The notes beneath the pieces were generated by a model. That model was not told the DNA's origin and did not search any database. It saw nothing but the letters and a program-made list of their open reading frames with translations. A program made the position numbers and the translations under genes. A stretch of DNA of 64,000 bases from Salmonella enterica subsp. enterica serovar Typhimurium str. LT2 (GTDB lineage Bacteria; Pseudomonadota; Gammaproteobacteria; Enterobacterales; Enterobacteriaceae). Every line of letters starts with the position of its first letter. The first letter of the stretch is position 1. This document shows positions 38,397-46,803 of this stretch, piece by piece. The stretch lies in the NCBI RefSeq assembly GCF_000006945.2, contig NC_003197.2, forward strand, positions 4,464,001-4,528,000, written 5' to 3'.

Positions 38397-39998
38397 ATGA
38401 GTCAAAGCACACGACGCAAGGTGTTGAGATTTCTCGGAACGATCATTGTGGTGTTACTTCCTATATTGCTGGCGATCTGGTTTGCTCATATCCGGGCAGT
38501 CTCTGAAACCAGAAATCAGTTACATTCATTTGCGCAGTTGGTATTAGATAAAACGGAGCGGGTTATCCTGCAAGCAGATTTAGCCCGCGATGCCGCTGAA
38601 CAATATCAGGGGCAAGCCTGTACGCCAGCCCATCAACAGCGAATGCTGAATATTATCCGCGGTCGTTTGTACATTAATGAGTTGATTTATGCTAAGGGCC
38701 AGCGTTTTCTATGCTCTACGGTTATGACGCCAACAAGTCCTTATTTTATTCCCCGCGCTGACTATAAACGAAAGCCTGACATCGCTATTTATTACTATCG
38801 TGATACGCCTTTTTTCAACGGTTATAAAATGACATATATGCAGCGGGGAAACTATGTCGCGGTTATCAATCCCTTATCTTATAGCGAGGTGATGTCAGAC
38901 GATCCGGCGTTGGCCTGGGGAATGTATGATACGGTGACCAACACCTTTTTCTCCCTGAGTGAACAGGCGCAGGCTGATCAGCTATTACCTTTGGTACGAC
39001 GGAGTGAACCTGTGTTCCAACAGGGTGAGCGTTTTTATACTCTGGTTAAATCAGCAAAACGACCGGTTGCCGCGATTGTGTCAACCTCAAAGCAACGCTT
39101 TTACCAGAACCTCTTTCATCAGCTTACGTTAACGCTACCGTTAGGGATCATCTGTAGCATTATCATCTTATTTATGTGGTCACGATCCCGGCAGGCATAT
39201 TACTCACCGCGTCGATTGCTGCAACGGGCCATTACCAGGCACCAGCTTTGCCTTCATTATCAGCCGATCATTGATATCCGAAACGGGACATGTGTAGGTG
39301 CCGAAGCGCTATTGCGTTGGCCGGGCTATCACGGTCCGGTGATGAGCCCGTGCGAATTTATTCCGCTGGCGGAAAAAGAGGGGATGATTGAGCAGATCAC
39401 CGATTATGTCGTCGAAGAGGTATTTAATGATTTAGGTGGTTTTCTGGCCGCGCACCCGCATCTTTATGTCTCTATCAATCTCGCTGCCGCCGATTTTCTC
39501 TCTTCCCGACTAATTGTGATGATTCATGAAAAAACGCGTCAGCATTCAGTGCTTGCGCAACAGATAAAGGTTGAAGTGACTGAGCGCGGATTTATTGATG
39601 TGCCTAAAATGACGCCGATTATTCAGGCGTTTCGCCAGGCGGGATACGAGGTGGCAATTGATGACTTTGGTACCGGCTATTCGAACTTGCATAACCTGTA
39701 CTCATTAAATATCGACCTTTTAAAAATTGATAAATCTTTTGTCGACACGCTAACCACTAATAGCGCCAGCCATTTGATTGTGGAACATATTATTGAAATG
39801 GCGCAAAGTTTGCGGCTAAAAATCATTGCTGAGGGGGTTGAAACGGCTGAACAGGTTAGCTGGTTGCTAAAACGCGGCGTTCAGTATTGTCAGGGATGGC
39901 ACTTTGCGAAGGCGTTACCACCGCAGGAATTCATCGCCTGGCTACAACAAACGCCCGCGCCTCTGACGATACGCGGGCAGACGCCCTACAGGCGGTGA
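38397..39998 (+). CDS. pdeC: Cyclic-di-GMP phosphodiesterase PdeC (YjcC), CSS-motif + EAL
   Basis: A 533-residue membrane enzyme that hydrolyses c-di-GMP. It has membrane helices at about residues 14-34 and 245-262. Between them is a periplasmic CSS-motif domain (ACTPAHQQRMLNIIRGRLYINE...FLCST), where K-12 reads CSS and this copy CST. The C-terminal EAL domain keeps GAEALLRW, VEVTERGF, IDDFGTGYSNL, LKIDKSFV and IAEGVETAEQ, so catalysis looks intact. The start at 38397 matches the family; an in-frame ATG at 38376 has no ribosome-binding site. Its stop lies inside the 3' end of soxS. Confidence 0.94.
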   Translation: MSQSTRRKVLRFLGTIIVVLLPILLAIWFAHIRAVSETRNQLHSFAQLVLDKTERVILQADLARDAAEQYQGQACTPAHQQRMLNIIRGRLYINELIYAKGQRFLCSTVMTPTSPYFIPRADYKRKPDIAIYYYRDTPFFNGYKMTYMQRGNYVAVINPLSYSEVMSDDPALAWGMYDTVTNTFFSLSEQAQADQLLPLVRRSEPVFQQGERFYTLVKSAKRPVAAIVSTSKQRFYQNLFHQLTLTLPLGIICSIIILFMWSRSRQAYYSPRRLLQRAITRHQLCLHYQPIIDIRNGTCVGAEALLRWPGYHGPVMSPCEFIPLAEKEGMIEQITDYVVEEVFNDLGGFLAAHPHLYVSINLAAADFLSSRLIVMIHEKTRQHSVLAQQIKVEVTERGFIDVPKMTPIIQAFRQAGYEVAIDDFGTGYSNLHNLYSLNIDLLKIDKSFVDTLTTNSASHLIVEHIIEMAQSLRLKIIAEGVETAEQVSWLLKRGVQYCQGWHFAKALPPQEFIAWLQQTPAPLTIRGQTPYRR

Positions 39999-40309
39999 CG
40001 GTAATCGCTGGGAGTGCGATCGAACTCGCGGCGGAATACACGCGAGAAGGTTTGCTGCGATACATAGCCCAGGTCCATCGCGATATCAAAAATCGGGCGC
40101 TCGGTCGTTCGTAGCTCAACGGCCGCCAACAGGAGACGGCGCTGGCGAATATACTCGCCTAATGTTTGATGCGTTACCGTACGAAACATCCGCTGCAAAT
40201 ACCACTTGGAGTAGCCCGATTTTTTTGCCACCACATCAATGTTTAGCGGTTGGTCGATATGTTCATCAATCCATTCGATAAGGGTCTGAATTATCTGCTG
40301 ATGCGACAT
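39986..40309 (-). CDS. soxS: Superoxide-response activator SoxS (AraC family)
   Basis: A 107-residue AraC/XylS-type activator consisting of the two helix-turn-helix motifs only (GYSKWYLQRMFRTVTHQTLGEYI and the second at FDIAMDLGYVSQQTFSRVFRR). It turns on sodA, zwf, acrAB and other genes after SoxR senses redox-cycling compounds. The start at 40309 gives MSHQQIIQTL, as in E. coli. The gene converges on yjcC and the coding regions overlap by 13 bases. It is divergent from soxR. Confidence 0.98.
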   Translation of the reverse strand: MSHQQIIQTLIEWIDEHIDQPLNIDVVAKKSGYSKWYLQRMFRTVTHQTLGEYIRQRRLLLAAVELRTTERPIFDIAMDLGYVSQQTFSRVFRREFDRTPSDYRHRL

Positions 40310-40357
40310 ATTGTTGCCTCTTAAACAGTATTCGATTCGTCGTTTTGTCTGCGGGCG

Positions 40358-40388
40358 AGTATAATTCCTCAAGTTAACTTGAGGTAAA
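40358..40388 (-). promoter_or_regulatory. soxS promoter with SoxR operator
   Basis: On the minus strand -35 TTTACC and -10 TATACT are separated by 19 bases. The spacer carries an 18-bp perfect palindrome CCTCAAGTTAACTTGAGG (40367-40384). The overlong spacer is the hallmark of MerR-family promoters: oxidised SoxR twists the DNA to align the two boxes. It lies 12 bases from the soxR start, so it may also autoregulate soxR. Confidence 0.95.
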
Positions 40389-40395
40389 GCGATTT

Positions 40396-40854
40396 ATGGA
40401 AAAAAAATCTCCCCGTTTAAAAGCCTTACTGACGCCGGGGGAAGTTGCGAAACGTAGCGGTGTTGCTGTGTCCGCCCTGCACTTCTATGAAAGCAAAGGG
40501 CTAATTACCAGTATCCGTAATAGCGGTAACCAACGGCGATACAAGCGTGACGTGTTGCGTTATGTCGCGATTATCAAGATCGCCCAGCGTATCGGCATCC
40601 CGCTGGCAACTATCGGCGACGCGTTTGGTATCTTGCCGGAAGGACATACGTTAAGCGCGAAAGAGTGGAAGCAGCTCTCATCGCAGTGGCGCGAAGAGTT
40701 AGACCGACGTATTCATACGCTGGTGGCGTTGCGCGATGAGCTGGACGGTTGTATCGGCTGCGGCTGTTTATCGCGTAGCGACTGTCCGCTGCGAAATCCA
40801 GGCGACAGGCTTGGCGAACACGGGACGGGCGCCCGGCTGCTTGAAGATGATTAA
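40396..40854 (+). CDS. soxR: Redox-sensing transcriptional activator SoxR
   Basis: A 152-residue MerR-family [2Fe-2S] regulator. The N-terminal winged helix ([25 protein letters not shown]) is followed by a dimerisation helix and the cluster site [12 protein letters not shown] near the C-terminus. It activates soxS when the cluster is oxidised by redox-cycling drugs. The C-terminus (ARLLEDD) is two residues shorter than in K-12. It is divergent from soxS and followed by a strong terminator. Confidence 0.98.
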
Positions 40855-40885
40855 CATGCACTCGGCCATCGGGCTGAGCTCACCT

Positions 40886-40921
40886 AAAACTAAAGCGCCG
40901 CTAAGGGCGCTTTAGTTTGTT
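40886..40921. terminator. Terminator after soxR
   Basis: A perfect 13-bp stem AAACTAAAGCGCC/GGCGCTTTAGTTT (40887-40899 and 40906-40918), 32 bases past the soxR stop. Flanking T-rich DNA on both strands would allow it to work in either direction. Confidence 0.88.
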
Positions 40922-41146
40922 TCCGGTCTTTGTCTTTCGCTCTATCCCGCTGATTACAGGAGGGTTTCCCCCGACGTCAACACCCCTCATATCGAGCACG
41001 TGGTGGAGGTTCCGGTTTGTGTTGATACTGTAAGTGTAAGCGACGACGCCCTGTTCGCCAGCGAAATGCTGATTTTTTAGCCGAAATTTTTACGGCAACT
41101 GCCATAATTTTCTATAGTTAGTTGGCATACCTTACAGGAGACAGCC

Positions 41147-41815
41147 ATGCTGACGGTGCACCATTTAAATCAGTCTCGTTCGCAGCGCATCTTGTGGGCG
41201 CTGGAAGAGCTGGCGTTGCCTTACCAGATTGTGCGTTACCAGCGTGAAAAGACCATGCTGGCGCCGCCGGCATTGAAAAAAGTGCATCCGCTGGGCAAGT
41301 CTCCGGTTATCGAAGATCACGGTATGGTTATTGCGGAATCGGGCGCCATCCTGGAATATTTGCAGGACACTTACGACAGTATCGGACGCTTTAAACCTGC
41401 GGATGCGCAGGGGAAACAACACTATCGCTTCTGGCTACATTACGCTGAAGGTTCTCTCATGCCCTTGCTATTGATGAGACTGCTCTTTACCTCTCTGGGT
41501 AAACCGCCGGTACCATTGGGCCTGCGAACGTTGGGCGGCGTTATCGGTAAGGGCGCGCAAAAAGCGTACCTCAATCCGCAACTGGAAACCCATGCGCGCT
41601 TTATTGACGGGCATCTGGCAAATCACCCCTGGTTTGCCGGAGAGCAGTTAAGTATGGCGGATATCCAGATGAGCTTCCCGCTATTTGCGCTGCTTGCCCG
41701 AGGCGGAATCGCTCATCTCGACCATATCAACGCATGGAAAGCGCGGGTAGAAATGCGTCCAGCCTGGCAGCGAGCGATTCAGCAGGGCGGTCCGTTTACC
41801 ATTCCCGGCGGATAA
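41147..41815 (+). CDS. Glutathione S-transferase-like protein
   Basis: A 222-residue protein with a GST layout. The N-terminal thioredoxin-like domain (about residues 1-80) has the active-site region LNQSRSQRILWALEEL, the cis-Pro segment LGKSPVIEDHG and the glutathione gamma-Glu motif IAESGAILEYL. The C-terminal helical domain has the N-capping box region GEQLSMADIQMSF. Substrate unknown; detoxification is likely from the family. A good ribosome-binding site (CAGGAGACAGCC) precedes ATG 41147. I know of no K-12 gene here between soxR and ghxP, so it may be a Salmonella-side insertion. Next to soxRS, an oxidative-stress role is tempting but unproven. Confidence 0.88.
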   Translation: MLTVHHLNQSRSQRILWALEELALPYQIVRYQREKTMLAPPALKKVHPLGKSPVIEDHGMVIAESGAILEYLQDTYDSIGRFKPADAQGKQHYRFWLHYAEGSLMPLLLMRLLFTSLGKPPVPLGLRTLGGVIGKGAQKAYLNPQLETHARFIDGHLANHPWFAGEQLSMADIQMSFPLFALLARGGIAHLDHINAWKARVEMRPAWQRAIQQGGPFTIPGG

Positions 41816-41890
41816 TGGCGTTTTTGTGAGCAGATTGCGCAACGTATTTGCTAACAGCGATGCGAAAAATTGTTGCTGGATTGCGCAGGG

Positions 41891-42049
41891 ACGATAACGT
41901 TTGCGCATCGTCTGGCGATTTATTGAGCATACTAAGCAGAAAAGCATAAAAAGCGGCAAAGTTCAGTTGAAAAAGCGTTGATGATCGCTGGATAATCGTT
42001 TGCTTTTTTTTGCCACCCGTTTTGTATACGTGGAGCTAAACGTTTGCTT
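41891..42049. promoter_or_regulatory. Three PurR-like boxes upstream of ghxP
   Basis: Three sites resemble the PurR operator ANGCAANCGNTTNCNT. They are 41891-41906 (on the minus strand GCGCAAACGTTATCGT, two mismatches), 41990-42005 (GGATAATCGTTTGCTT, three mismatches) and 42034-42049 (AGCTAAACGTTTGCTT, two mismatches). ghxP/yjcD is a known PurR-regulon gene in E. coli. The 346-base gap (41816-42161) holds no gene. Confidence 0.7.
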
Positions 42050-42161
42050 TTTTGCGGCGCCCCGGTTGTCGTAAATGTAGCACAAGGAGATAACGTTGCG
42101 CTGTTAGTGGATTACCTCCCACGTATACCGACGAATAATAAATTCTCAGGGGATGTTTTCT

Positions 42162-43511
42162 ATGTCTACGCCTTCAGCGCGTACCGGCGGTTCACTCGAC
42201 GCCTGGTTTAAAATTTCACAACGCGGGAGCACCGTTCGCCAGGAAGTCGTTGCTGGCTTAACCACGTTTCTCGCGATGGTTTACTCCGTCATCGTGGTGC
42301 CAGGGATGCTGGGTAAAGCCGGGTTCCCGCCTGCTGCCGTCTTTGTAGCGACCTGCCTGGTCGCAGGCGTCGGCTCTATTGTTATGGGGCTTTGGGCGAA
42401 TCTGCCGCTGGCTATCGGTTGCGCTATCTCGTTGACGGCGTTTACCGCGTTTAGCTTGGTCCTGGGGCAGCATATTAGCGTCCCGGTCGCGCTTGGCGCC
42501 GTATTCCTGATGGGCGTACTGTTTACCGTTATCTCCGCCACCGGCATTCGTAGCTGGATTTTGCGTAACTTGCCGCAGGGCGTGGCCCACGGAACCGGTA
42601 TCGGTATTGGCCTGTTTTTGTTGCTGATTGCCGCCAACGGCGTCGGCCTGGTCATTAAAAACCCGCTGGATGGCCTGCCGGTCGCGCTGGGCGATTTCGA
42701 TACCTTCCCGGTGATTATGTCGCTTGTGGGTCTGGCTGTTATTCTCGGTCTGGAAAAGCTGAAAGTCCCCGGCGGCATTCTGTTGACCATTATTGGCATT
42801 TCTATTGTGGGTTTGCTCTTCGATCCTAACGTCCATTTTTCCGGCATTTTCGCCATGCCTTCGTTGAGCGATGAAAACGGCAACTCGCTGATCGGCAGCC
42901 TGGATATTATGGGCGCGTTAAACCCTGTCGTTCTGCCAAGCGTACTGGCGCTGGTGATGACGGCGGTGTTTGATGCGACCGGCACGATTCGTGCGGTCGC
43001 AGGGCAGGCTAATCTGCTGGACAAAGACGGACAAATTATCGATGGCGGCAAAGCGCTAACCACCGACTCACTGAGTAGCGTTTTCTCCGGCCTGGTCGGG
43101 GCGGCGCCAGCCGCGGTGTATATCGAGTCTGCGGCCGGTACGGCGGCGGGCGGTAAAACGGGCCTGACGGCGATTACCGTGGGCGTGCTGTTTTTGCTGA
43201 TCCTGTTTCTTTCGCCGCTCTCTTATCTCGTTCCCGTCTATGCAACTGCCCCGGCGCTCATGTATGTCGGTCTGCTGATGCTGAGTAACGTGGCGAAAAT
43301 CGATTTTGCTGATTTCGTCGATGCGATGGCGGGGCTGGTAACGGCCGTATTTATTGTACTGACCTGTAACATCGTCACCGGGATTATGATCGGCTTTGCC
43401 ACGCTGGTCGTCGGGCGTCTGGTTTCCGGCGAATGGCGTAAACTGAATATCGGGACTGTCGTCATTGCGGTCGCGCTGGTCGCTTTTTATGCCGGCGGCT
43501 GGGCTATCTAG
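42162..43511 (+). CDS. ghxP: Guanine/hypoxanthine permease GhxP (YjcD)
   Basis: A 449-residue NCS2-family (AzgA-like) inner-membrane proton symporter for guanine and hypoxanthine. It has about 12-14 membrane segments. Signature regions include GLTTFLAMVYSVIVVPGML near the N-terminus, the substrate-site segment TAVFDATGTIRAVAGQANLLD, and GAAPAAVYIESAAGTAAGGKTGLTA. ATG 42162 (MSTPSARTGG) is chosen over 42153 because AGGGG abuts the latter; this gives the K-12 length. PurR-like boxes lie upstream. Confidence 0.96.
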   Translation: MSTPSARTGGSLDAWFKISQRGSTVRQEVVAGLTTFLAMVYSVIVVPGMLGKAGFPPAAVFVATCLVAGVGSIVMGLWANLPLAIGCAISLTAFTAFSLVLGQHISVPVALGAVFLMGVLFTVISATGIRSWILRNLPQGVAHGTGIGIGLFLLLIAANGVGLVIKNPLDGLPVALGDFDTFPVIMSLVGLAVILGLEKLKVPGGILLTIIGISIVGLLFDPNVHFSGIFAMPSLSDENGNSLIGSLDIMGALNPVVLPSVLALVMTAVFDATGTIRAVAGQANLLDKDGQIIDGGKALTTDSLSSVFSGLVGAAPAAVYIESAAGTAAGGKTGLTAITVGVLFLLILFLSPLSYLVPVYATAPALMYVGLLMLSNVAKIDFADFVDAMAGLVTAVFIVLTCNIVTGIMIGFATLVVGRLVSGEWRKLNIGTVVIAVALVAFYAGGWAI

Positions 43512-43527
43512 CTCTGCCTTCATTCTG

Positions 43528-43556
43528 AAAAACGGGCGGCGTTGGCCGCCCGTTTT
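43528..43556 (+). terminator. Terminator after ghxP
   Basis: AAAACGGGCGG/CCGCCCGTTTT stem around a short GC loop (43528-43556), followed by CATTTT. Confidence 0.88.
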
Positions 43557-43660
43557 CATTTTCAGGACACATCACGTTACCTTTTGCGTTAATCTGAAGA
43601 AGGTGAAACCGAGGCATGATGCCTCTCTCCATCATAAAAAACATCGCAAACAGGGAACGC

Positions 43661-45307
43661 ATGGAAATTTTCTTCACAATACTCATCATGACCCTTGTGG
43701 TCTCGCTGTCGGGGGTATTTACGCGTGTATTACCCTTCCAGCTTCCTTTACCCCTTATGCAGATCGCCGTTGGCGCGCTGTTGGCGTGGCCGACGTTTGG
43801 TTTGCATGTGGAATTCGACCCGGAACTCTTCCTGGTGCTGTTTATTCCGCCGCTGCTGTTTGCGGATGGCTGGAAAACGCCGACCCGTGAATTTCTTGAG
43901 CATGGACGAGAGATTTTCGGGCTGGCGCTGGCGCTGGTCCTGGTAACGGTCGTTGGAATCGGCTTCCTGATTTATTGGCTGGTGCCCGGCATTCCGCTGA
44001 TCCCCGCCTTTGCACTGGCCGCCGTGCTGTCGCCGACCGATGCGGTAGCGCTCTCCGGAATTGTGGGCGAGGGGCGTATCCCGAAAAAAATCATGGGCAT
44101 TCTGCAGGGAGAGGCGTTAATGAACGACGCCTCCGGTCTGGTATCGCTGAAATTCGCCGTCGCGGTGGCGATGGGGACGATGGTCTTTACCGTCGGCGGC
44201 GCGACGCTGGAATTTTTTAAGGTCGCTATCGGCGGTATTCTGGCGGGTTTTGTAGTCAGTTGGCTGTATGGCCGCTCGCTGCGTTTTTTGAGCCGCTGGG
44301 GTGGCGATGAACCCGCGACTCAAATCGTCCTGCTGTTTCTGCTGCCCTTCGCGTCTTACCTGATTGCCGAACATATTGGCGTCTCAGGCATCCTGGCCGC
44401 GGTTGCCGCCGGGATGACCATCACCCGTTCTGGCGTAATGCGCCGCGCGCCGCTGGCAATGCGTTTGCGCGCGAACAGTACCTGGGCGATGCTGGAATTT
44501 GTCTTTAACGGTATGGTCTTTCTGCTGTTGGGACTGCAATTGCCAGGGATTCTGGAATCTTCGCTGGCGGCGGCGGAAGCTGACCCGAATGTCGAAACCT
44601 GGATGCTCTTTACCGATATCGTGCTGATTTATGCGGCATTGATGCTGGTTCGCTTCGGCTGGCTGTGGACCATGAAAAAGTTCAGCCTGCGCTTTTTGAA
44701 GAAGAAACCGATGGAGTTCGCCAGCTGGACGTCGCGTGAAATTCTGATTGCTTCCTTCGCTGGCGTTCGTGGGGCGATCACCCTGGCTGGTGTGCTCTCT
44801 ATACCGTTACTTTTGCCGGATGGCAGCGGATTTCCGGCGCGTTATGAACTGGTATTCCTGGCGGCTGGCGTCATTCTGTTCTCGTTATTTGTCGGCGTGA
44901 TCATGCTGCCGCTGCTGTTGCAACATCTGGAAGTCGCCGATCATGCGCAACAGTTGAAAGAGGAGCGTATCGCCCGCGCGGCGACGGCGGAAGTGGCGAT
45001 TGTCGCCATTCAGAAAATGGAAGAGCGTCTGGCGGCGGATACCGAAGAAAACATCGATAATCAGTTGCTTACTGAAGTAAGCTCACGTGTCATTGGTAAC
45101 TTGCGTCGCCGTGCCGATGGGCGAAACGATGTCGAAAGCTCCATACAGGAAGAAAACCTGGAGCGACGTTTCCGTCTGGCGGCGCTGCGTTCCGAGCGCG
45201 CCGAGTTGTATCATCTGCGCGCCACGCGAGAAATCAGCAATGAAACATTGCAAAAGCTGCTGCACGACCTGGATTTGATGGAAGCGCTACTGATAGAAAA
45301 TCAGTAG
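43661..45307 (+). CDS. yjcE: Na+/H+ antiporter family protein YjcE (CPA1)
   Basis: A 548-residue cation:proton antiporter with about 12 membrane segments (residues 1-430) and a cytosolic, charged helical tail (about 435-548). The CPA1 ion-site region is LAAVLSPTDAVALSGIVGEGRIPKK plus GEALMNDASGLVSLK; the conserved basic segment is REILIASFAGVRGAITLAG. The ion specificity of E. coli YjcE is not settled. ATG 43661 (MEIFFTILIM) follows AGGGAA; the frame is open 15 codons upstream without support. REP units follow the stop. Confidence 0.93.
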   Translation: MEIFFTILIMTLVVSLSGVFTRVLPFQLPLPLMQIAVGALLAWPTFGLHVEFDPELFLVLFIPPLLFADGWKTPTREFLEHGREIFGLALALVLVTVVGIGFLIYWLVPGIPLIPAFALAAVLSPTDAVALSGIVGEGRIPKKIMGILQGEALMNDASGLVSLKFAVAVAMGTMVFTVGGATLEFFKVAIGGILAGFVVSWLYGRSLRFLSRWGGDEPATQIVLLFLLPFASYLIAEHIGVSGILAAVAAGMTITRSGVMRRAPLAMRLRANSTWAMLEFVFNGMVFLLLGLQLPGILESSLAAAEADPNVETWMLFTDIVLIYAALMLVRFGWLWTMKKFSLRFLKKKPMEFASWTSREILIASFAGVRGAITLAGVLSIPLLLPDGSGFPARYELVFLAAGVILFSLFVGVIMLPLLLQHLEVADHAQQLKEERIARAATAEVAIVAIQKMEERLAADTEENIDNQLLTEVSSRVIGNLRRRADGRNDVESSIQEENLERRFRLAALRSERAELYHLRATREISNETLQKLLHDLDLMEALLIENQ

Positions 45308-45315
45308 TCCTTGTG

Positions 45316-45383
45316 GCCCGGTGGCGCCATGCTTTCCGGGCCTACAAGTAGGCCGGATAAGGTGCTTGCGCCGCCATCCGGCA
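45316..45383. repeat. REP pair between yjcE and the LysR gene
   Basis: Two inverted REP units: GCCCGGTGGCGCC...CCGGGCCTAC (45316-45344) and GTAGGCCGGATAA...GCCGCCATCCGGCA (45348-45382). They separate convergent genes. Confidence 0.88.
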
Positions 45384-45401
45384 AGGGTCTTAACCCATGG
45401 C

Positions 45402-46289
45402 TTACGGTTGTTTCAGCCAAAACCCTTCGCAACAGGTTAACCATGCCCGGGCGCTGTGCGACAGATACACGCCCTCTCGCCAAATCATGCCCAACTGCCA
45501 GCGGAGATCGCTTTCCAGCGGTAGCCAGCGCAGCGTGGCCTTATCCAGACGCTGACAAATCGGCTCCGGCAAAATGGCGATGCCGACGCCCGCTTGCACC
45601 ATGGCGGCGAGAAAATCCCATTGCCCGCTGCGCACGGCAATCCGTGGTTTTACGTCATGCTGGCTAAATAAGGTCATCAACTGGCGGCTCAGGGCAAAGT
45701 CTTCGTTATAGATAAGAAGAGGATGCTCCGCCAGAGCTTCAGGCGCGATGGAGTCGCCGGTTGTCCACTGACCGGAACGGGGAACCAGCACGCACAGCGG
45801 ATGGCTGAACAGCGATAACGTCGTCAGCCCGCTCGCTTCTTCCACCGGGAGCGCGGTCATCGCAACATCCAGCTCGCCATTCATTACCGCCTGCTGTACC
45901 GTCAGGCCGCCAAACTCCGAAATTTTGAGTTCAACGCCAGGGTAGCGTTGTCGAAACAAACTGATTGGCCCGGCCATCAACATGCCGACCATCGGGGGAA
46001 TACCCAGCCGCAGCACGCCCTTATTGAGATGGTTAATATCGCTCAACTCGGCCTCTAACTGGCGAAACTCAGCGAGGATCGCCAGACCGCGTTCAAACAC
46101 CACGCGTCCGGTATCGGTCAGCAATAACTTACGTCCGTCGCGGATCAGTAGCGTACAGTTAAGCTCATCTTCAAGATTTTTCAGCATTTTGCTAATGGTG
46201 GGCTGGGTGACAAATAACTTCTCCGCTGCGCGGGTGAAACTTTGCTGGCGCACCACCTCGACAAAATAACGCAGCGTTCTGATATCCAT
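45402..46289 (-). CDS. LysR-family regulator divergent from cidA/cidB-type genes
   Basis: A 295-residue LysR-type regulator. The N-terminal helix-turn-helix (MDIRTLRYFVEVVRQQSFTRAAEKLFVTQPTISKMLKNLE; residues 1-65) is followed by a two-lobed effector domain (about 90-290). The start at 46289 has a GGAAGGA site. It is divergent from a CidA/LrgA-like and CidB/LrgB-like pair, the arrangement of Bacillus/Staphylococcus CidR, which responds to acetate or overflow metabolism. The acs-actP acetate genes lie next door, so a role in carbon-overflow control is plausible but inferred. It occupies the yjcF region of K-12. Confidence 0.88.
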   Translation of the reverse strand: MDIRTLRYFVEVVRQQSFTRAAEKLFVTQPTISKMLKNLEDELNCTLLIRDGRKLLLTDTGRVVFERGLAILAEFRQLEAELSDINHLNKGVLRLGIPPMVGMLMAGPISLFRQRYPGVELKISEFGGLTVQQAVMNGELDVAMTALPVEEASGLTTLSLFSHPLCVLVPRSGQWTTGDSIAPEALAEHPLLIYNEDFALSRQLMTLFSQHDVKPRIAVRSGQWDFLAAMVQAGVGIAILPEPICQRLDKATLRWLPLESDLRWQLGMIWREGVYLSHSARAWLTCCEGFWLKQP

Positions 46290-46392
46290 GATTATTCCTT
46301 CCGACTATGCCTGCAATGATTTTAATTCATTTCTGCCCGTGACGGAGGTTCTCTATACTGGCGCTCCGTATTATTTTTCAGGACATTCCCTC

Positions 46393-46803
46393 ATGGCTGT
46401 GGCGATAAGCCGCGTTACGCCTGCCGTTGTGCAACGACTCCAGGTACCGGTTCAGGTACTGCTCTATGCAGGTTTATTCATTTTTTCCCAATATCTTGTC
46501 TCCTGGCTGCACCTGCCGTTGCCCGCGAATCTGGTCGGCATGGTGCTTATGTTGGCGCTGATCGTTTGCCGGATTATTCCGCTTAGCTGGGTACGCGCAG
46601 GCGCACGCTGGCTGCTGGCGGAGATGCTGTTATTCTTTGTTCCCGCCGTCGTGGCGGTAGTGAACTATGCCCATCTGTTACTGGTGGACGGCTGGCGCAT
46701 TTTCTCGGTGATAGCGATCAGTACCTTAATGGTACTCGGCGCGACGGCGTGGGTGGTGGATAAAGTGTATCGCTATGAGATGAGCAGGCTAAACCGTGAA
46801 TAA
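46393..46803 (+). CDS. CidA/LrgA family membrane protein
   Basis: A 136-residue inner-membrane protein with four membrane helices, of the holin-like CidA/LrgA family (LLYAGLFIFSQYLVSWLHLPLPANLVGMVLML is typical). Family members have been linked to murein hydrolase control and, more recently, to pyruvate or organic-acid transport. I chose ATG 46393 (MAVAISRVTP) because it has AGGA about 10 bases upstream; the frame is open 35 codons further into the promoter region. It overlaps the next gene by 8 bases, so the two form an operon. Confidence 0.88.
   Translation: MAVAISRVTPAVVQRLQVPVQVLLYAGLFIFSQYLVSWLHLPLPANLVGMVLMLALIVCRIIPLSWVRAGARWLLAEMLLFFVPAVVAVVNYAHLLLVDGWRIFSVIAISTLMVLGATAWVVDKVYRYEMSRLNRE

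Noticed and set aside
40800..40930. Small RNA antisense to the soxR 3' end (RyjA-like)
   Set aside because: E. coli has RyjA here, and the terminator could work leftward, but I could not identify its promoter or body with confidence.
42258..43063. Overlapping minus-strand frames opposite ghxP
   Set aside because: Two different long antisense frames coexist over the same codons, which is typical of GC-rich codon shadow; neither has a start signal.
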